Below, one piece after another: positions 18,456 through 27,309 of a stretch of 64,000 nt of DNA. Under the pieces are notes generated by a model. It saw only the letters and a program-made list of their open reading frames with translations. It had not been told where the DNA came from and did not search any database. This stretch comes from Streptomyces xanthii (GTDB lineage Bacteria > Actinomycetota > Actinomycetes > Streptomycetales > Streptomycetaceae): positions 3,224,001 to 3,288,000 of the forward strand of contig NZ_CP061281.1 in assembly GCF_014621695.1 (NCBI RefSeq), written 5' to 3'. The position numbers and the translations under genes were made by a program. How positions within the stretch are numbered: position 1 is the first letter of the stretch; each line of letters opens with the position of its first letter.

Positions 18456-19115
18456 GTGCGAGTGGTCATCGCCGAGGATTCAGTGCTGCTCAGGGAGGGC
18501 CTGACCCGGCTGCTGACCGACCGCGGGCACGAGGTCGTCGCGGGCGTCGGCGACGGTGAGGCCCTGGTCAAGACGATCACCGAGCTGGGTGACCAGGACC
18601 AGCTCCCCGACGTGGTGGTCGCGGACGTCCGGATGCCCCCGACGCACACGGACGAGGGCGTCCGCGCCGCCGTCCAGCTGCGCGGCCGCTTCCCGGGCCT
18701 GGGCGTCCTGGTCCTCTCCCAGTACGTGGAGGAGCAATACGCGACGGAGCTGCTGGCGGGTTCCAGCCACGGTGTGGGCTACCTGCTCAAGGACCGGGTG
18801 GCCGAGGTCAGGGAGTTCGTGGACGCGGTGGTACGGGTGGCGCAGGGCGGCACGGCCCTGGACCCCGAGGTGGTCGCCCAGCTGCTGGGCCGCAGCCGCA
18901 AGCAGGACGTCCTCGCGAACCTCACCCCGCGTGAGCGCGAGGTCCTGGGCCTGATGGCGGAGGGCCGGACGAACTCGGCGATCGCCCGCCAGCTCGTCGT
19001 GAGCGACGGCGCGGTCGAGAAGCACGTGAGCAACATCTTCCTGAAGCTGGGGCTGTCGCCGAGTGACGGGGATCACCGTCGCGTTCTGGCCGTCCTGACC
19101 TACCTGAACTCGTAA
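18456..19115 (+). CDS. Two-component response regulator, NarL/LuxR family
   Basis: 219 residues from GTG 18456, chosen because GGAGG (18446-18450) lies five bases upstream; GTG 18444, four codons longer, is possible. The receiver domain has the acidic pair at Glu7/Asp8, phospho-acceptor Asp57 (VVVADVRMP) and Lys112 (YLLKDR). After a linker, a LuxR-type helix-turn-helix spans about residues 155-200 (LTPREREVLGLMAEG ... DGAVEKHVSNIF). This is the cognate class for DesK/NarL kinases, two of which are encoded upstream (14558, 15896). It sits between the second nuo cluster and korAB, so either could be a target; this is inference from position only. Confidence 0.94.
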   Translation: MRVVIAEDSVLLREGLTRLLTDRGHEVVAGVGDGEALVKTITELGDQDQLPDVVVADVRMPPTHTDEGVRAAVQLRGRFPGLGVLVLSQYVEEQYATELLAGSSHGVGYLLKDRVAEVREFVDAVVRVAQGGTALDPEVVAQLLGRSRKQDVLANLTPREREVLGLMAEGRTNSAIARQLVVSDGAVEKHVSNIFLKLGLSPSDGDHRRVLAVLTYLNS

Positions 19116-19519
19116 GCACCTGACACTCTGTCAGATAGCGGCACGACGACGAGGTTCACCCGTGCGCCGGTCGGACACACCGGTACGCCGACCCGGCGCA
19201 CCGGTGCGCCGCCGGTGCACCGACCCGTGCCGCACGACACAAAAGCGACACCGCGTGACACCGCACGGCACCGCACACAGCACACGCACGACACCGGAAC
19301 CAGAACCAAAGGACGCGCGGCCTGCGTCTTCGAGTAGGGCGCGAGCGGGACCCCAGGGGGCGGACGGACCATGGCGAACCGGGACGAGACGACGTCTCAA
19401 TATGCGGTCCATGCGGCGATCGCTCAGAGGAAGGTGACCCTTACAGACGTAGGGTGGACCTTGGGAAGGCCGGTGGGACGGCCCAGCCCGCACAGCCGCC
19501 TCGAGGGAGGTCCAGTTCA
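19116..19519. other. Gene-free spacer between response regulator and korA
   Basis: About 400 nt with no convincing gene. A 6-bp hairpin CTGACA-CTC-TGTCAG (19120-19134) directly follows the regulator stop and may act as a weak terminator. CACCGGTACGCC-type near repeats lie at about 19176-19225. A 13-nt perfect palindrome, GAGACGACGTCTC (19386-19398), lies 122 nt before the korA start and could be an operator. The korA ribosome-binding site GGGAGG is at 19505-19510. Confidence 0.6.
19386..19398. promoter_or_regulatory. Palindrome upstream of korAB, possible operator
   Basis: GAGACGACGTCTC is a perfect 13-nt palindrome with a single central base, located 122 nt upstream of the korA start codon in a gap that must contain the korAB promoter. 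No protein is assigned to it. Confidence 0.3.
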
Positions 19520-21466
19520 GTGACCAGCCAGGTCAGTAGCACCGCCGAGCAGGCCGACGGGGCCGACAGCGCGGTCGTCGGAGAACAGCGCACACACGCG
19601 GGGGCACCGGGCAAGGACGTGCGGCGCGTGGACCGGGTCATCATCCGGTTCGCGGGCGACTCCGGTGACGGCATGCAGCTCACGGGCGACCGTTTCACAT
19701 CGGAGACGGCGTCGTTCGGCAATGATCTTTCGACTCTGCCGAACTTCCCGGCGGAGATCAGGGCGCCCGCAGGCACACTGCCGGGCGTTTCGTCGTTCCA
19801 GCTGCATTTCGCGGACCACGACATCCTGACGCCGGGTGATGCGCCGAACGTTCTGGTGGCGATGAACCCGGCCGCGCTGAAGGCGAACATCGCCGATGTG
19901 CCGCGGGGTGCGGAACTCATCGTGAACACGGACGAGTTCACCAAGCGGGCGATGGCGAAGGTCGGTTACGACGTCAGTCCGCTGGAGGACGGTTCGCTGG
20001 ACGCGTATCACGTGCATCCGGTGCCGCTCACGACGCTCACGGTGGAGGCCCTGAAGGAGTTCGACCTCTCGCGCAAGGAGGCCGAGCGCAGCAAGAACAT
20101 GTTCGCGCTGGGCCTGCTGTCGTGGATGTACCACCGGCCCACCGAGGGCACAGAGAAGTTCCTCAAGGCCAAGTTCGGCCGCAAGCCCGAGATCATGAAG
20201 GCGAACCTGGCCGCGTTCCACGCCGGCTGGAACTTCGGTGAGACCACCGAGGACTTCGCGGTCTCCTACGAGGTCGCGCCGGCCTCCACCGCGTTCCCGA
20301 CGGGCACGTACCGCAACATCTCGGGGAACCTGGCCCTTTCGTACGGCCTGATCGCCGCCTCGACCCAGGCCGATCTGCCGCTCTACCTGGGCTCGTACCC
20401 GATCACGCCGGCCTCGGACATCCTGCACGAGCTGTCCAGGCACAAGAACTTCGGCGTGCGCACCTTCCAGGCCGAGGACGAGATCGCCGGTATCGGCGCC
20501 GCACTCGGCGCGGCCTTCGGCGGCAGCCTCGCCGTCACCACCACCTCCGGCCCCGGCGTGGCACTGAAGTCCGAGACCATCGGCCTGGCCGTGTCGCTCG
20601 AACTGCCCCTGATCGTCGTCGACATCCAGCGCGGCGGCCCCTCCACCGGCCTGCCCACCAAGACCGAACAGGCCGACCTCCTCCAGGCCATGTACGGCCG
20701 CAACGGCGAGGCCCCGGTACCGATCGTCGCGCCCCGCACACCCGCCGACTGCTTCGACGCGGCCCTGGAAGCGGCCCGGATCGCGGTCACCTACCGCACC
20801 CCCGTCTTCCTCCTGTCCGACGGCTACCTCGCCAACGGATCGGAACCCTGGCGGATCCCCGAGGTCGACGAACTCCCCGATCTGCGCACCCGGTTCGCCC
20901 AGGGCCCCAACCACACCCTGGACGACGGCACCGAGGTCTTCTGGCCCTACAAGCGCGACCCCCAGACCCTCGCCCGCCCCTGGGCGATCCCCGGCACCCC
21001 GGGCCTCGAACACCGCATCGGCGGCATCGAGAAGCAGGACGGCACCGGCAACATCTCCTACGACCCGGCCAACCACGACCTCATGGTCCGCACCCGCCAG
21101 GCCAAGATCGACGGAATCCAGGTACCCGACCTCCAGGTCGACGACCCCACCGGCGACGCCGACACCCTCGTCCTCGGCTGGGGCTCCACCTACGGCCCCA
21201 TCACCGCCGCCGTCCGCCGCCTGCGCACCGCCGGCGACACCATCGCCCAGGCCCACCTGCGCCACCTCAACCCCTTCCCCGCCAACCTCGGCGAGGTGCT
21301 GAAGCGCTACGACAAGGTGGTGATCCCGGAGATGAACCTGGGACAGCTCGCCACCCTCGTCCGGGCGAAGTACCTCGTCGACGCCCACAGCTACAACCAG
21401 GTCAACGGCATGCCGTTCAAGGCGGAGCAGCTCGCCACGGCTCTCAAGGAGACCATCGATGACTGA
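19520..21466 (+). CDS. korA: 2-oxoacid:ferredoxin oxidoreductase, alpha subunit (KorA, gamma-alpha fusion)
   Basis: 648 residues. The N-terminal third (from VIIRFAGDSGDGMQLTGD) is the gamma domain; from about residue 265 comes the pyrimidine-binding alpha domain with GSYPITPASDILH, followed by domain II and a CoA-binding-like end. This is the usual fused KorA layout. With KorB it converts 2-oxoglutarate (or a related 2-oxoacid) and CoA to the acyl-CoA, reducing ferredoxin. GTG 19520 follows GGGAGG by 9 nt. The stop overlaps korB by 8 nt, so the two are coupled. The product, reduced ferredoxin, could feed the nuo cluster nearby that lacks NADH-oxidising subunits (inference). Confidence 0.95.
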   Translation: MTSQVSSTAEQADGADSAVVGEQRTHAGAPGKDVRRVDRVIIRFAGDSGDGMQLTGDRFTSETASFGNDLSTLPNFPAEIRAPAGTLPGVSSFQLHFADHDILTPGDAPNVLVAMNPAALKANIADVPRGAELIVNTDEFTKRAMAKVGYDVSPLEDGSLDAYHVHPVPLTTLTVEALKEFDLSRKEAERSKNMFALGLLSWMYHRPTEGTEKFLKAKFGRKPEIMKANLAAFHAGWNFGETTEDFAVSYEVAPASTAFPTGTYRNISGNLALSYGLIAASTQADLPLYLGSYPITPASDILHELSRHKNFGVRTFQAEDEIAGIGAALGAAFGGSLAVTTTSGPGVALKSETIGLAVSLELPLIVVDIQRGGPSTGLPTKTEQADLLQAMYGRNGEAPVPIVAPRTPADCFDAALEAARIAVTYRTPVFLLSDGYLANGSEPWRIPEVDELPDLRTRFAQGPNHTLDDGTEVFWPYKRDPQTLARPWAIPGTPGLEHRIGGIEKQDGTGNISYDPANHDLMVRTRQAKIDGIQVPDLQVDDPTGDADTLVLGWGSTYGPITAAVRRLRTAGDTIAQAHLRHLNPFPANLGEVLKRYDKVVIPEMNLGQLATLVRAKYLVDAHSYNQVNGMPFKAEQLATALKETIDD

Positions 21467-22511
21467 GTCACTCCTGAACCTGGTGCCCAAGGCCGAGGCC
21501 AAGCAGTCCATGAAGGACTTCAAGTCCGACCAGGAGGTGCGCTGGTGCCCGGGATGCGGTGACTACGCGATCCTCGCGGCCGTCCAGGGCTTCATGCCCG
21601 AACTCGGCCTCGCCAAGGAGAACATCGTCTTCGTCTCCGGCATCGGCTGCTCCTCCCGCTTCCCGTACTACATGAACACGTACGGCATGCACTCCATCCA
21701 CGGCCGCGCCCCCGCCATCGCCACCGGCCTCGCCTCCTCACGCCGCGACCTCAGCGTCTGGGTCGTCACCGGCGACGGCGACGCCCTCTCCATCGGCGGC
21801 AACCACCTCATCCACGCCCTGCGCCGCAACGTCAACCTCAAGATCCTCCTCTTCAACAACCGGATCTACGGACTCACCAAGGGCCAGTACTCCCCCACCT
21901 CCGAGGTCGGGAAGATCACCAAGTCGACGCCGATGGGGTCGCTCGACGCGCCCTTCAACCCGGTGTCCCTCGCCATCGGCGCGGAGGCCTCGTTCGTGGC
22001 CCGGACCGTGGACTCGGACCGCAAGCACCTCACGTCGGTGCTGCGCGAGGCGGCCGAGCACCCCGGCACGGCGCTGGTGGAGATCTACCAGAACTGCAAC
22101 ATCTTCAACGACGGCGCCTTCGAGGTCCTCAAGGACAAGGAGCAGGCCGAGGAGGCCGTGATCCGCCTGGAGCACGGGCAGCCGATCACCTTCGGGGCCG
22201 ACGGGGCCAAGGGCGTCGTGCGCGACCAGGCCACCGGCGACCTGAAGGTCGTGCCGGTCACCGACGCGAACCGGGCGGACATCCTGGTCCACGACGCGCA
22301 GGCCGCGTCGCCGACCACCGCCTTCGCCCTGTCCCGGCTGGCCGACCCGGACACCCTGCACCACACGCCGATCGGCGTGTTCCGCAACGTCCGCCGGCCC
22401 GTCTACGACGTCCAGATGTCCGAGCAACTGGACACCGCCGTCGAGAGAGACGGCAAGGGCGACCTGGCCGCGCTCCTCGCGGGCGGCGACACCTGGACCG
22501 TCGTCGGCTGA
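21459..22511 (+). CDS. korB: 2-oxoacid:ferredoxin oxidoreductase, beta subunit (KorB)
   Basis: 350 residues. The N terminus has WCPGCGDY and SGIGCSSRF, and QNCNIF lies near residue 210; together these four cysteines match the [4Fe-4S] ligands of the family. The thiamine-diphosphate motif starts at GDGDALSIGGNH and ends at FNNRIYGLTKGQ. The protein binds TPP and relays electrons to ferredoxin. ATG 21459 lies inside the end of korA (8-nt overlap). A short hairpin (CCGTAT-GGCG-ATACGG, 22534-22549) follows the stop and may be the terminator of the korAB unit. Confidence 0.96.
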   Translation: MTESLLNLVPKAEAKQSMKDFKSDQEVRWCPGCGDYAILAAVQGFMPELGLAKENIVFVSGIGCSSRFPYYMNTYGMHSIHGRAPAIATGLASSRRDLSVWVVTGDGDALSIGGNHLIHALRRNVNLKILLFNNRIYGLTKGQYSPTSEVGKITKSTPMGSLDAPFNPVSLAIGAEASFVARTVDSDRKHLTSVLREAAEHPGTALVEIYQNCNIFNDGAFEVLKDKEQAEEAVIRLEHGQPITFGADGAKGVVRDQATGDLKVVPVTDANRADILVHDAQAASPTTAFALSRLADPDTLHHTPIGVFRNVRRPVYDVQMSEQLDTAVERDGKGDLAALLAGGDTWTVVG

Positions 22512-22533
22512 CCTCCGAGAACGCCCGTCAGGA

Positions 22534-22549
22534 CCGTATGGCGATACGG
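22534..22549. terminator. Short hairpin after korB
   Basis: CCGTAT and ATACGG (22534-22539, 22544-22549) pair across a GGCG tetraloop, 23 nt after the korB stop. It is short and has no U-tract, so terminator function is only likely. Confidence 0.4.
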
Positions 22550-22626
22550 GCATGACATGGACCGCCCCGCGGCGCTACCTTGCTTGATGGCCGCCGCGGG
22601 GCTGCCGTGTGTCTTGAGGAGGGTCC

Positions 22627-23637
22627 GTGGAGGACGGGGCGGCAGGGGCTGCGGCGCAGCAGGCGAGGAACGAGAGCCGCATCGGCCTCGTCAACGGATT
22701 CGCGGCGTACGGGATGTGGGGCCTCGTGCCCCTGTTCTGGCCGCTGCTCAAGCCCGCCGGGGCGATCGAGATCCTGGCCCACCGGATGGTGTGGTCGCTG
22801 GTCGTCGTCGCCGTCGCGCTGCTCTTCGTGCGCAAGTGGGGCTGGCTGCGGGAGCTGCTGCGGCAGCCGAAGCGGCTCGGGCTCGTCACGATCGCCGCGG
22901 CCGTGATCACCGTGAACTGGGGCTTCTACATCTGGGCCGTCAACGCGGGCCATGTCGTCGAGGCCTCGCTCGGCTACTTCATCAACCCGCTGGTCTCGAT
23001 CGCGCTCGGCGTCCTGCTCCTCAAGGAGCGGCTGCGGCCCGCGCAGTGGGCGGCCGTCGGCACGGGCGTCCTCGCGGTGCTCGTCCTGGCGATCGGCTAC
23101 GGGCGGCCGCCGTGGATCTCGCTGATCCTCGCGTTCTCGTTCGGCACGTACGGGCTCGTGAAGAAGAAGGTGAACCTGGGCGGTCTGGAGTCGCTGGCCG
23201 CCGAGACCGCCGTGCAGTTCCTGCCCGCACTCGGCTATCTGCTCTGGCTGACCGCCCAGGGCGGCTCCACGTTCACCGCGGAGGGCCCGGGGCACGCGGC
23301 GCTGCTCGCGTCGACCGGCCTGGTGACGGCGATCCCGCTGGTGTGCTTCGGCGCGGCCGCGATCCGCGTCCCGCTGTCCACCCTCGGCCTGCTCCAGTAC
23401 CTGGCCCCGGTCTTCCAGTTCCTGCTCGGCATCGCCTACTTCCACGAGGAGATGCCGGTCGAGCGCTGGGCCGGGTTCGGCCTGGTCTGGGTCGCCCTGA
23501 TCGTGCTGACCTGGGACGCCCTGCGCACCGCCCGCGCGGGCCGCACGGAGCTGGCCCGCGCGGCCCGGGCCGCCGCGGCCGCCACGCCCTCCGGTTCCGG
23601 GAAGAGCGCGGCCGACGAGGCGGTCGGGACGGTCTAG
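22627..23637 (+). CDS. rarD: EamA/RarD family transporter
   Basis: 336 residues with ten predicted transmembrane helices in two EamA repeats. The start region GFAAYGMWGLVPLFWPLLKP and the VTVNWGFYIWAVN-like segment (residues near 95-110) are characteristic of RarD, an inner-membrane permease family first tied to chloramphenicol tolerance; the physiological substrate is unknown. GTG 22627 is preceded by AGGAGGG at a proper distance. The last 35 residues are an Ala/Arg-rich cytosolic tail. It converges on the gene at 23666 with only 28 nt between stops. Confidence 0.94.
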   Translation: MEDGAAGAAAQQARNESRIGLVNGFAAYGMWGLVPLFWPLLKPAGAIEILAHRMVWSLVVVAVALLFVRKWGWLRELLRQPKRLGLVTIAAAVITVNWGFYIWAVNAGHVVEASLGYFINPLVSIALGVLLLKERLRPAQWAAVGTGVLAVLVLAIGYGRPPWISLILAFSFGTYGLVKKKVNLGGLESLAAETAVQFLPALGYLLWLTAQGGSTFTAEGPGHAALLASTGLVTAIPLVCFGAAAIRVPLSTLGLLQYLAPVFQFLLGIAYFHEEMPVERWAGFGLVWVALIVLTWDALRTARAGRTELARAARAAAAATPSGSGKSAADEAVGTV

Positions 23638-23665
23638 TCAGCCGGCGCCAGCCAGGTGCCGGTGG

Positions 23666-25063
23666 TCACCAGCGCTCGTAGGCGGTGAACGGGGCGCCGC
23701 CGCCCTGGCTCGCCGTGATGAGCCGCCCGTCGTGCGCGTACATCCCGCCCACGGGACCCGGCACCTCGTCCCGGAAGTGGCGTTCGTCGAGCTCTTCGCC
23801 GTCGTCGGGGTCGAGCTCGACCACGGTGGTGATCGCCTCCGCCTGGGTGGACCACTCGTTCAGGACCGTCACCCGCCCATCGAGCACCGCCAGTGCCGGG
23901 GCCGGGTTGTCCATCTCCTCCGACCAGACCTGTTCGCCGGTCTTGAGGTCGAAGGCGACGACGATGTCGTGGTTGCCCTTCTGCCAGTAGCCGGACAGCG
24001 CGTAGAGCCGGTCGCCGGCGACCGCCGTCTGCATCCGGTCGCCCGCGTTGATCACGCCCTTGTCGCGCGAGGCGTCGATGACGGGACCCGGGCGGCCGTT
24101 CGCGTCGAACGGGACGAACACACCGGCCTCGCTCGCCGACGGGTTGCTGGTCGCCGGATTGTCCGGGGCCGCACCGACCGAGAGCACCAGCGGGTCGACC
24201 GACTCGATGCCGACCGCCGTCTTCGGGTCGAGCGGACGCCGGTCGTCGATCGGCGCGTTCCACGCCAGAGCGCCGGTCGCGCGGTCGAACGCCGCCACGG
24301 TCAGCTCGGACACCTCCCGCTCGTCCCGTCCGCCCGCGTCGCAGGAGAGGACCGCGAAGACGCGCTTCTCGCCCATGGAGACGCTCTGCGGCCCGCACCG
24401 GTCGGGCAGCTCGGCCGTCCAGCGGAGCTTGCCGGTGCGCAGGTCCAGGCCGCGGAGCGTCACGTCGTCGCTCTTGCCGTTCTGCCGCACCGGGTTGCCC
24501 TGCGCGTCGGGCTCCGGGCGGCGCCGGTCCTGGGCGACCACGGCGAGGTCACCGCGCGCGTCCAGGGTCGGGGCGCTCCCCGGGACGGCGTCGCCGAACG
24601 CGTCCTTCGCGGGCTTCGCCTCTTCCTTCCACAGTTCCCGGCCGTCCTTGGCGTCCAGCGCCAGGATCGTCGTACAGCCGGCTCCGGGCAGCCCGGCGAC
24701 GTCGCCGCCGGCCGCGCCCCGGGCGACCAGGACGGCCCCCGTGCCCGCGTGCTCCGCGGTGCCGCAGATCTCGCCCCGGCCCGGCGGCACGTACTCCCAG
24801 AGCTTCTTGCCGTCCTGGCCCGCGGCGATCCCGTACCCGGTGACCGCGTCGTCCTTGCTGCGGACGGCGACGTCACCGACGACCCAGTTGTCGTCCGCCG
24901 TGCCGGCCTCCCCCGCCCGGTCCTTCTGCGCCGACCAGGACCGCACCATGGCGTCCCCCGGCAGATAGCCCTCGTTCGACAGGTACCAGGCCACGAGCGA
25001 CCCGATCCCGCCCAGGACGACGGCCAGCGTCACCACTGGGCCTATCCAGCGTCTTCCCGACAT
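23666..25063 (-). CDS. Membrane-anchored PQQ-like beta-propeller protein
   Basis: 465 residues from ATG 25063. GTG immediately before (25066) and an ATG at 25111 are less well placed: GGGGG lies 7 nt before ATG 25063. One N-terminal transmembrane helix (about residues 8-28) anchors a large exported domain with repeated blade motifs of the type LDAKDGRELW, LDLRTGKLRW, FDRATGALAW and FDLKTGEQVW, diagnostic of PQQ-like WD/quinoprotein beta-propellers. Residues that would bind PQQ and calcium in dehydrogenases cannot be identified, so it is more likely a scaffold or binding protein. Function unknown. Confidence 0.85.
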   Translation of the reverse strand: MSGRRWIGPVVTLAVVLGGIGSLVAWYLSNEGYLPGDAMVRSWSAQKDRAGEAGTADDNWVVGDVAVRSKDDAVTGYGIAAGQDGKKLWEYVPPGRGEICGTAEHAGTGAVLVARGAAGGDVAGLPGAGCTTILALDAKDGRELWKEEAKPAKDAFGDAVPGSAPTLDARGDLAVVAQDRRRPEPDAQGNPVRQNGKSDDVTLRGLDLRTGKLRWTAELPDRCGPQSVSMGEKRVFAVLSCDAGGRDEREVSELTVAAFDRATGALAWNAPIDDRRPLDPKTAVGIESVDPLVLSVGAAPDNPATSNPSASEAGVFVPFDANGRPGPVIDASRDKGVINAGDRMQTAVAGDRLYALSGYWQKGNHDIVVAFDLKTGEQVWSEEMDNPAPALAVLDGRVTVLNEWSTQAEAITTVVELDPDDGEELDERHFRDEVPGPVGGMYAHDGRLITASQGGGAPFTAYERW

Positions 25064-25230
25064 CACGCGCCCCCAAGGCTGCACATGTCCCAAGCCCCCG
25101 TGCGGCGTCACCCCCCTGGCGTCCGCCGCCGCCCGCCGGCCCCCCGGCCGTTCGAGCGAAGATCATCGTAAGTGAGCCGATGCTCCGAAGCGTCCTGGTT
25201 CTGTCCTAATGCCGCTCTATAACTGGTCAC

Positions 25231-25680
25231 ATGACCTATGACTGGAAGCTCGTCGTCGACGCCGCCGACCCGCACGCCCAGGCCGAGTTCTGGGCCGCCG
25301 CCCTCGGCTACGAGATCGAGGACAACGCGGCGCTGATCGGAAGGCTGCTCGGGTTCGGGGCGCTCGACGAGGGCGACACGGTGGAGCGCTGGGGGCGCCG
25401 CGCGTTCCGCGACCTGGTGGCCGTACGGCACCCGGAGGACCGGGTGGACGAGGAAAGCGGCACCGGGCTCGGGCGGCGGATCCTCTTCCAGCGCGTCCCG
25501 GAGGCGAAGTCCGGCAAGAACCGGCTGCACATCGACCTGCACGTGGGCGCCGAGCGGAGGGCCGCCGAGGTCGAGCGGCTGACCGGGCTCGGGGCGCGCA
25601 CCGTCGGCGAGTTCAAGGAGAAGGGCGGCTCGTGGGTGGCGATGACCGACCCGGAGGGGAACGAGTTCGACGTGCAGTGA
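25231..25680 (+). CDS. VOC (glyoxalase/bleomycin-resistance fold) protein
   Basis: 149 residues with two beta-alpha-beta-beta-beta units. The opening WKLVVDAADPHAQAEFWAAALGY and the end GGSWVAMTDPEGNEFDVQ are typical of the glyoxalase-like VOC subfamily. Possible metal ligands are His of NRLHIDLHV and the Glu of GNEFDV. The family covers lyases, dioxygenases and drug-binding proteins; no specific reaction can be chosen. A stand-alone gene with its own short promoter gap, divergent from the beta-propeller gene. Confidence 0.88.
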   Translation: MTYDWKLVVDAADPHAQAEFWAAALGYEIEDNAALIGRLLGFGALDEGDTVERWGRRAFRDLVAVRHPEDRVDEESGTGLGRRILFQRVPEAKSGKNRLHIDLHVGAERRAAEVERLTGLGARTVGEFKEKGGSWVAMTDPEGNEFDVQ

Positions 25681-25771
25681 GGCGGCCGCCCCTGGCCTCG
25701 GCTCGGGCTCGGGATCGGCTCGACATCGACTCGGGATCGACTCGCGCTCGGGCTCGGGCTCCCCAAAGTTT

Positions 25772-25800
25772 CATGCATCTGCATATACTGCGTATGCATG
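25772..25800. promoter_or_regulatory. AT-rich inverted repeat upstream of oxidoreductase gene
   Basis: CATGCAT (25772-25778) and ATGCATG (25794-25800) form an exact inverted repeat around a central 15 nt that itself contains TGCATA and TATGCA in inverted order. The block is strikingly AT-rich for this genome and lies 31 nt before the start codon at 25831, so it should overlap the promoter. It is a good candidate operator for a small dimeric (for example MarR- or HxlR-type) redox sensor; no such regulator is adjacent. Confidence 0.5.
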
Positions 25801-25830
25801 TACTGACCGTTCCGCGTCCCAGGGGGAGCC

Positions 25831-26418
25831 ATGTCCGACCGCAATTTCCTGTTCGTGCTCGGCAGCAGCCGTTCCGGCGGCAACTCCGAGATCCTCGCCC
25901 GCAAGGCGGCCGAGCAGCTGCCGCCGAGCACCGGACAGACCTGGATCGACCTCTCCGAGCACCGGCTGCCCGAGTTCGAGGACCTGCGGCACGACAGCGA
26001 CCATGTGCGGCCGCGCGACGGCGCGGCCGCCCTGCTGCTCGACGCCACGCTCGCCGCGACCGACCTCGTGATCGTCTCGCCGCTGTACTGGTACTCGGTC
26101 TCCACGCTCACCAAGCGCTACCTCGACCACTGGTCGGGCTGGCTGCGCACTCCCGGCGTCGACTTCAAGGACACGCTCGGCGGGCGCACCCTGTGGGGCG
26201 TGACCGCGCTCGCCCACACCGAGGAGGTCGTCGCCGACCCGCTCGTCGGCACGCTGAACCACTCGGCGGCCTACCTCGGCATGCGCTTCGGCGGCGTCCT
26301 GCTCGGCAACGGCAGCAAGCCCGGCGACGTCCTCACCGACACCGCCGCGCTCACCCGCGCCAAGACCTTCTTCGCCCAGGACGCTCCGCTCGCGCGGTAC
26401 CCGTACGACACGGAGTGA
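25831..26418 (+). CDS. NAD(P)H-dependent FMN oxidoreductase (flavodoxin-fold)
   Basis: 195 residues. The N-terminal phosphate-binding loop LGSSRSGGNSEILA and the middle DLVIVSPLYWYSVSTLTKRYLDHW segment are typical of the NAD(P)H-dependent FMN reductase / flavodoxin-2 families. Expected to use FMN to reduce quinones, azo compounds or similar electrophiles in the cytosol; the substrate is not evident. Start ATG 25831 follows AGGGGGA. The stop codon TGA (26416-26418) is directly followed by the stop of the convergent permease gene (TCA at 26419-26421), leaving no spacer. Confidence 0.9.
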   Translation: MSDRNFLFVLGSSRSGGNSEILARKAAEQLPPSTGQTWIDLSEHRLPEFEDLRHDSDHVRPRDGAAALLLDATLAATDLVIVSPLYWYSVSTLTKRYLDHWSGWLRTPGVDFKDTLGGRTLWGVTALAHTEEVVADPLVGTLNHSAAYLGMRFGGVLLGNGSKPGDVLTDTAALTRAKTFFAQDAPLARYPYDTE

Positions 26419-27309
26419 TCAGGCGGTGATGTCCTTCGCCGTGAAGCGGGCCCAGGCCGCCGAGCCGAAGACCGCCGCGTACAGGGCCTGCAGTTCGAGG
26501 TTCTTGACCAGCTCGGTCCAGTAGACCGGCTCGCGCATCAGGTCGGCGAAGGACAGCCAGTAGTGGGAGAAGAAGTACGGCTGGATCGCGTGCAGCTGCG
26601 GGATCTGGTCGAGGATCTGGACCGTGATCAGCAGGCCGACGGTGGTGGCCATCGCCGCGATCCCGCTGTTCGTCAGCGTCGAGACGAACAGGCCGAGCGC
26701 GGCGATGCCGACCAGGGACAGCGCCACCACGACGGCGATCAGGAAGGCGCGGCCGAGGCCCTCGCCGAAGCCGATCGTGGTCCCCGAGATGGTCGTCAGA
26801 TCGCCGAGCGGGAACAGGATCGCCCCGGTGACCAGTGCCGACACCGCCACCACGAGCGTCGCCACGACGCAGAACGTCATCGTCGTCGCGTACTTGGTGA
26901 GCAGCAGGCGGGTGCGTCCCGCCGGGGCCACCAGGAGGTAGCGCAGGGTGCCCGCGTTGGCCTCGCCCGCCACCGCGTCGCCCGCGATCACCCCGACCGA
27001 CATCGGCAGGAAGAACGGCAGCGTCGCGGCCAGCGCCGTGAACACCAGGAACAGCCCGTTGTTCGTGATCTGCGCGATGAACGCGGGGCCGCCGCCCTCG
27101 GGCCCTCCCCCGCCGACCCCCGAGCCGCCGCTCGTCTCGATCTTCACCGCGACGCCGATCAGGACGGGCACCCCCGCCAGGACGGCGAGCAGCGCGAGCG
27201 TGCGCCAGCGCCGGAACGTCGTACCCAGCTCGCTCCGGAACAGGCCGAACGTCCACCAGAAGCGGCTCGCCCGCACCACCGGCGCCGCCGCCGTCTCAGC
27301 CCGCGACAT
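26419..27309 (-). CDS. ABC-2 type transporter permease
   Basis: 296 residues with six predicted transmembrane helices and a large extracytoplasmic segment after helix 1 (Gly-rich, near residues 60-85). The GEANAGTLRYLLVAPAGRTRLLLTKY segment is the typical coupling region of ABC-2 permeases. It partners the ATPase encoded just upstream (27296-28255), with which it overlaps by 14 nt. Likely exports a drug, lipid or peptide, but the substrate is not inferable. Confidence 0.92.
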   Translation of the reverse strand: MSRAETAAAPVVRASRFWWTFGLFRSELGTTFRRWRTLALLAVLAGVPVLIGVAVKIETSGGSGVGGGGPEGGGPAFIAQITNNGLFLVFTALAATLPFFLPMSVGVIAGDAVAGEANAGTLRYLLVAPAGRTRLLLTKYATTMTFCVVATLVVAVSALVTGAILFPLGDLTTISGTTIGFGEGLGRAFLIAVVVALSLVGIAALGLFVSTLTNSGIAAMATTVGLLITVQILDQIPQLHAIQPYFFSHYWLSFADLMREPVYWTELVKNLELQALYAAVFGSAAWARFTAKDITA

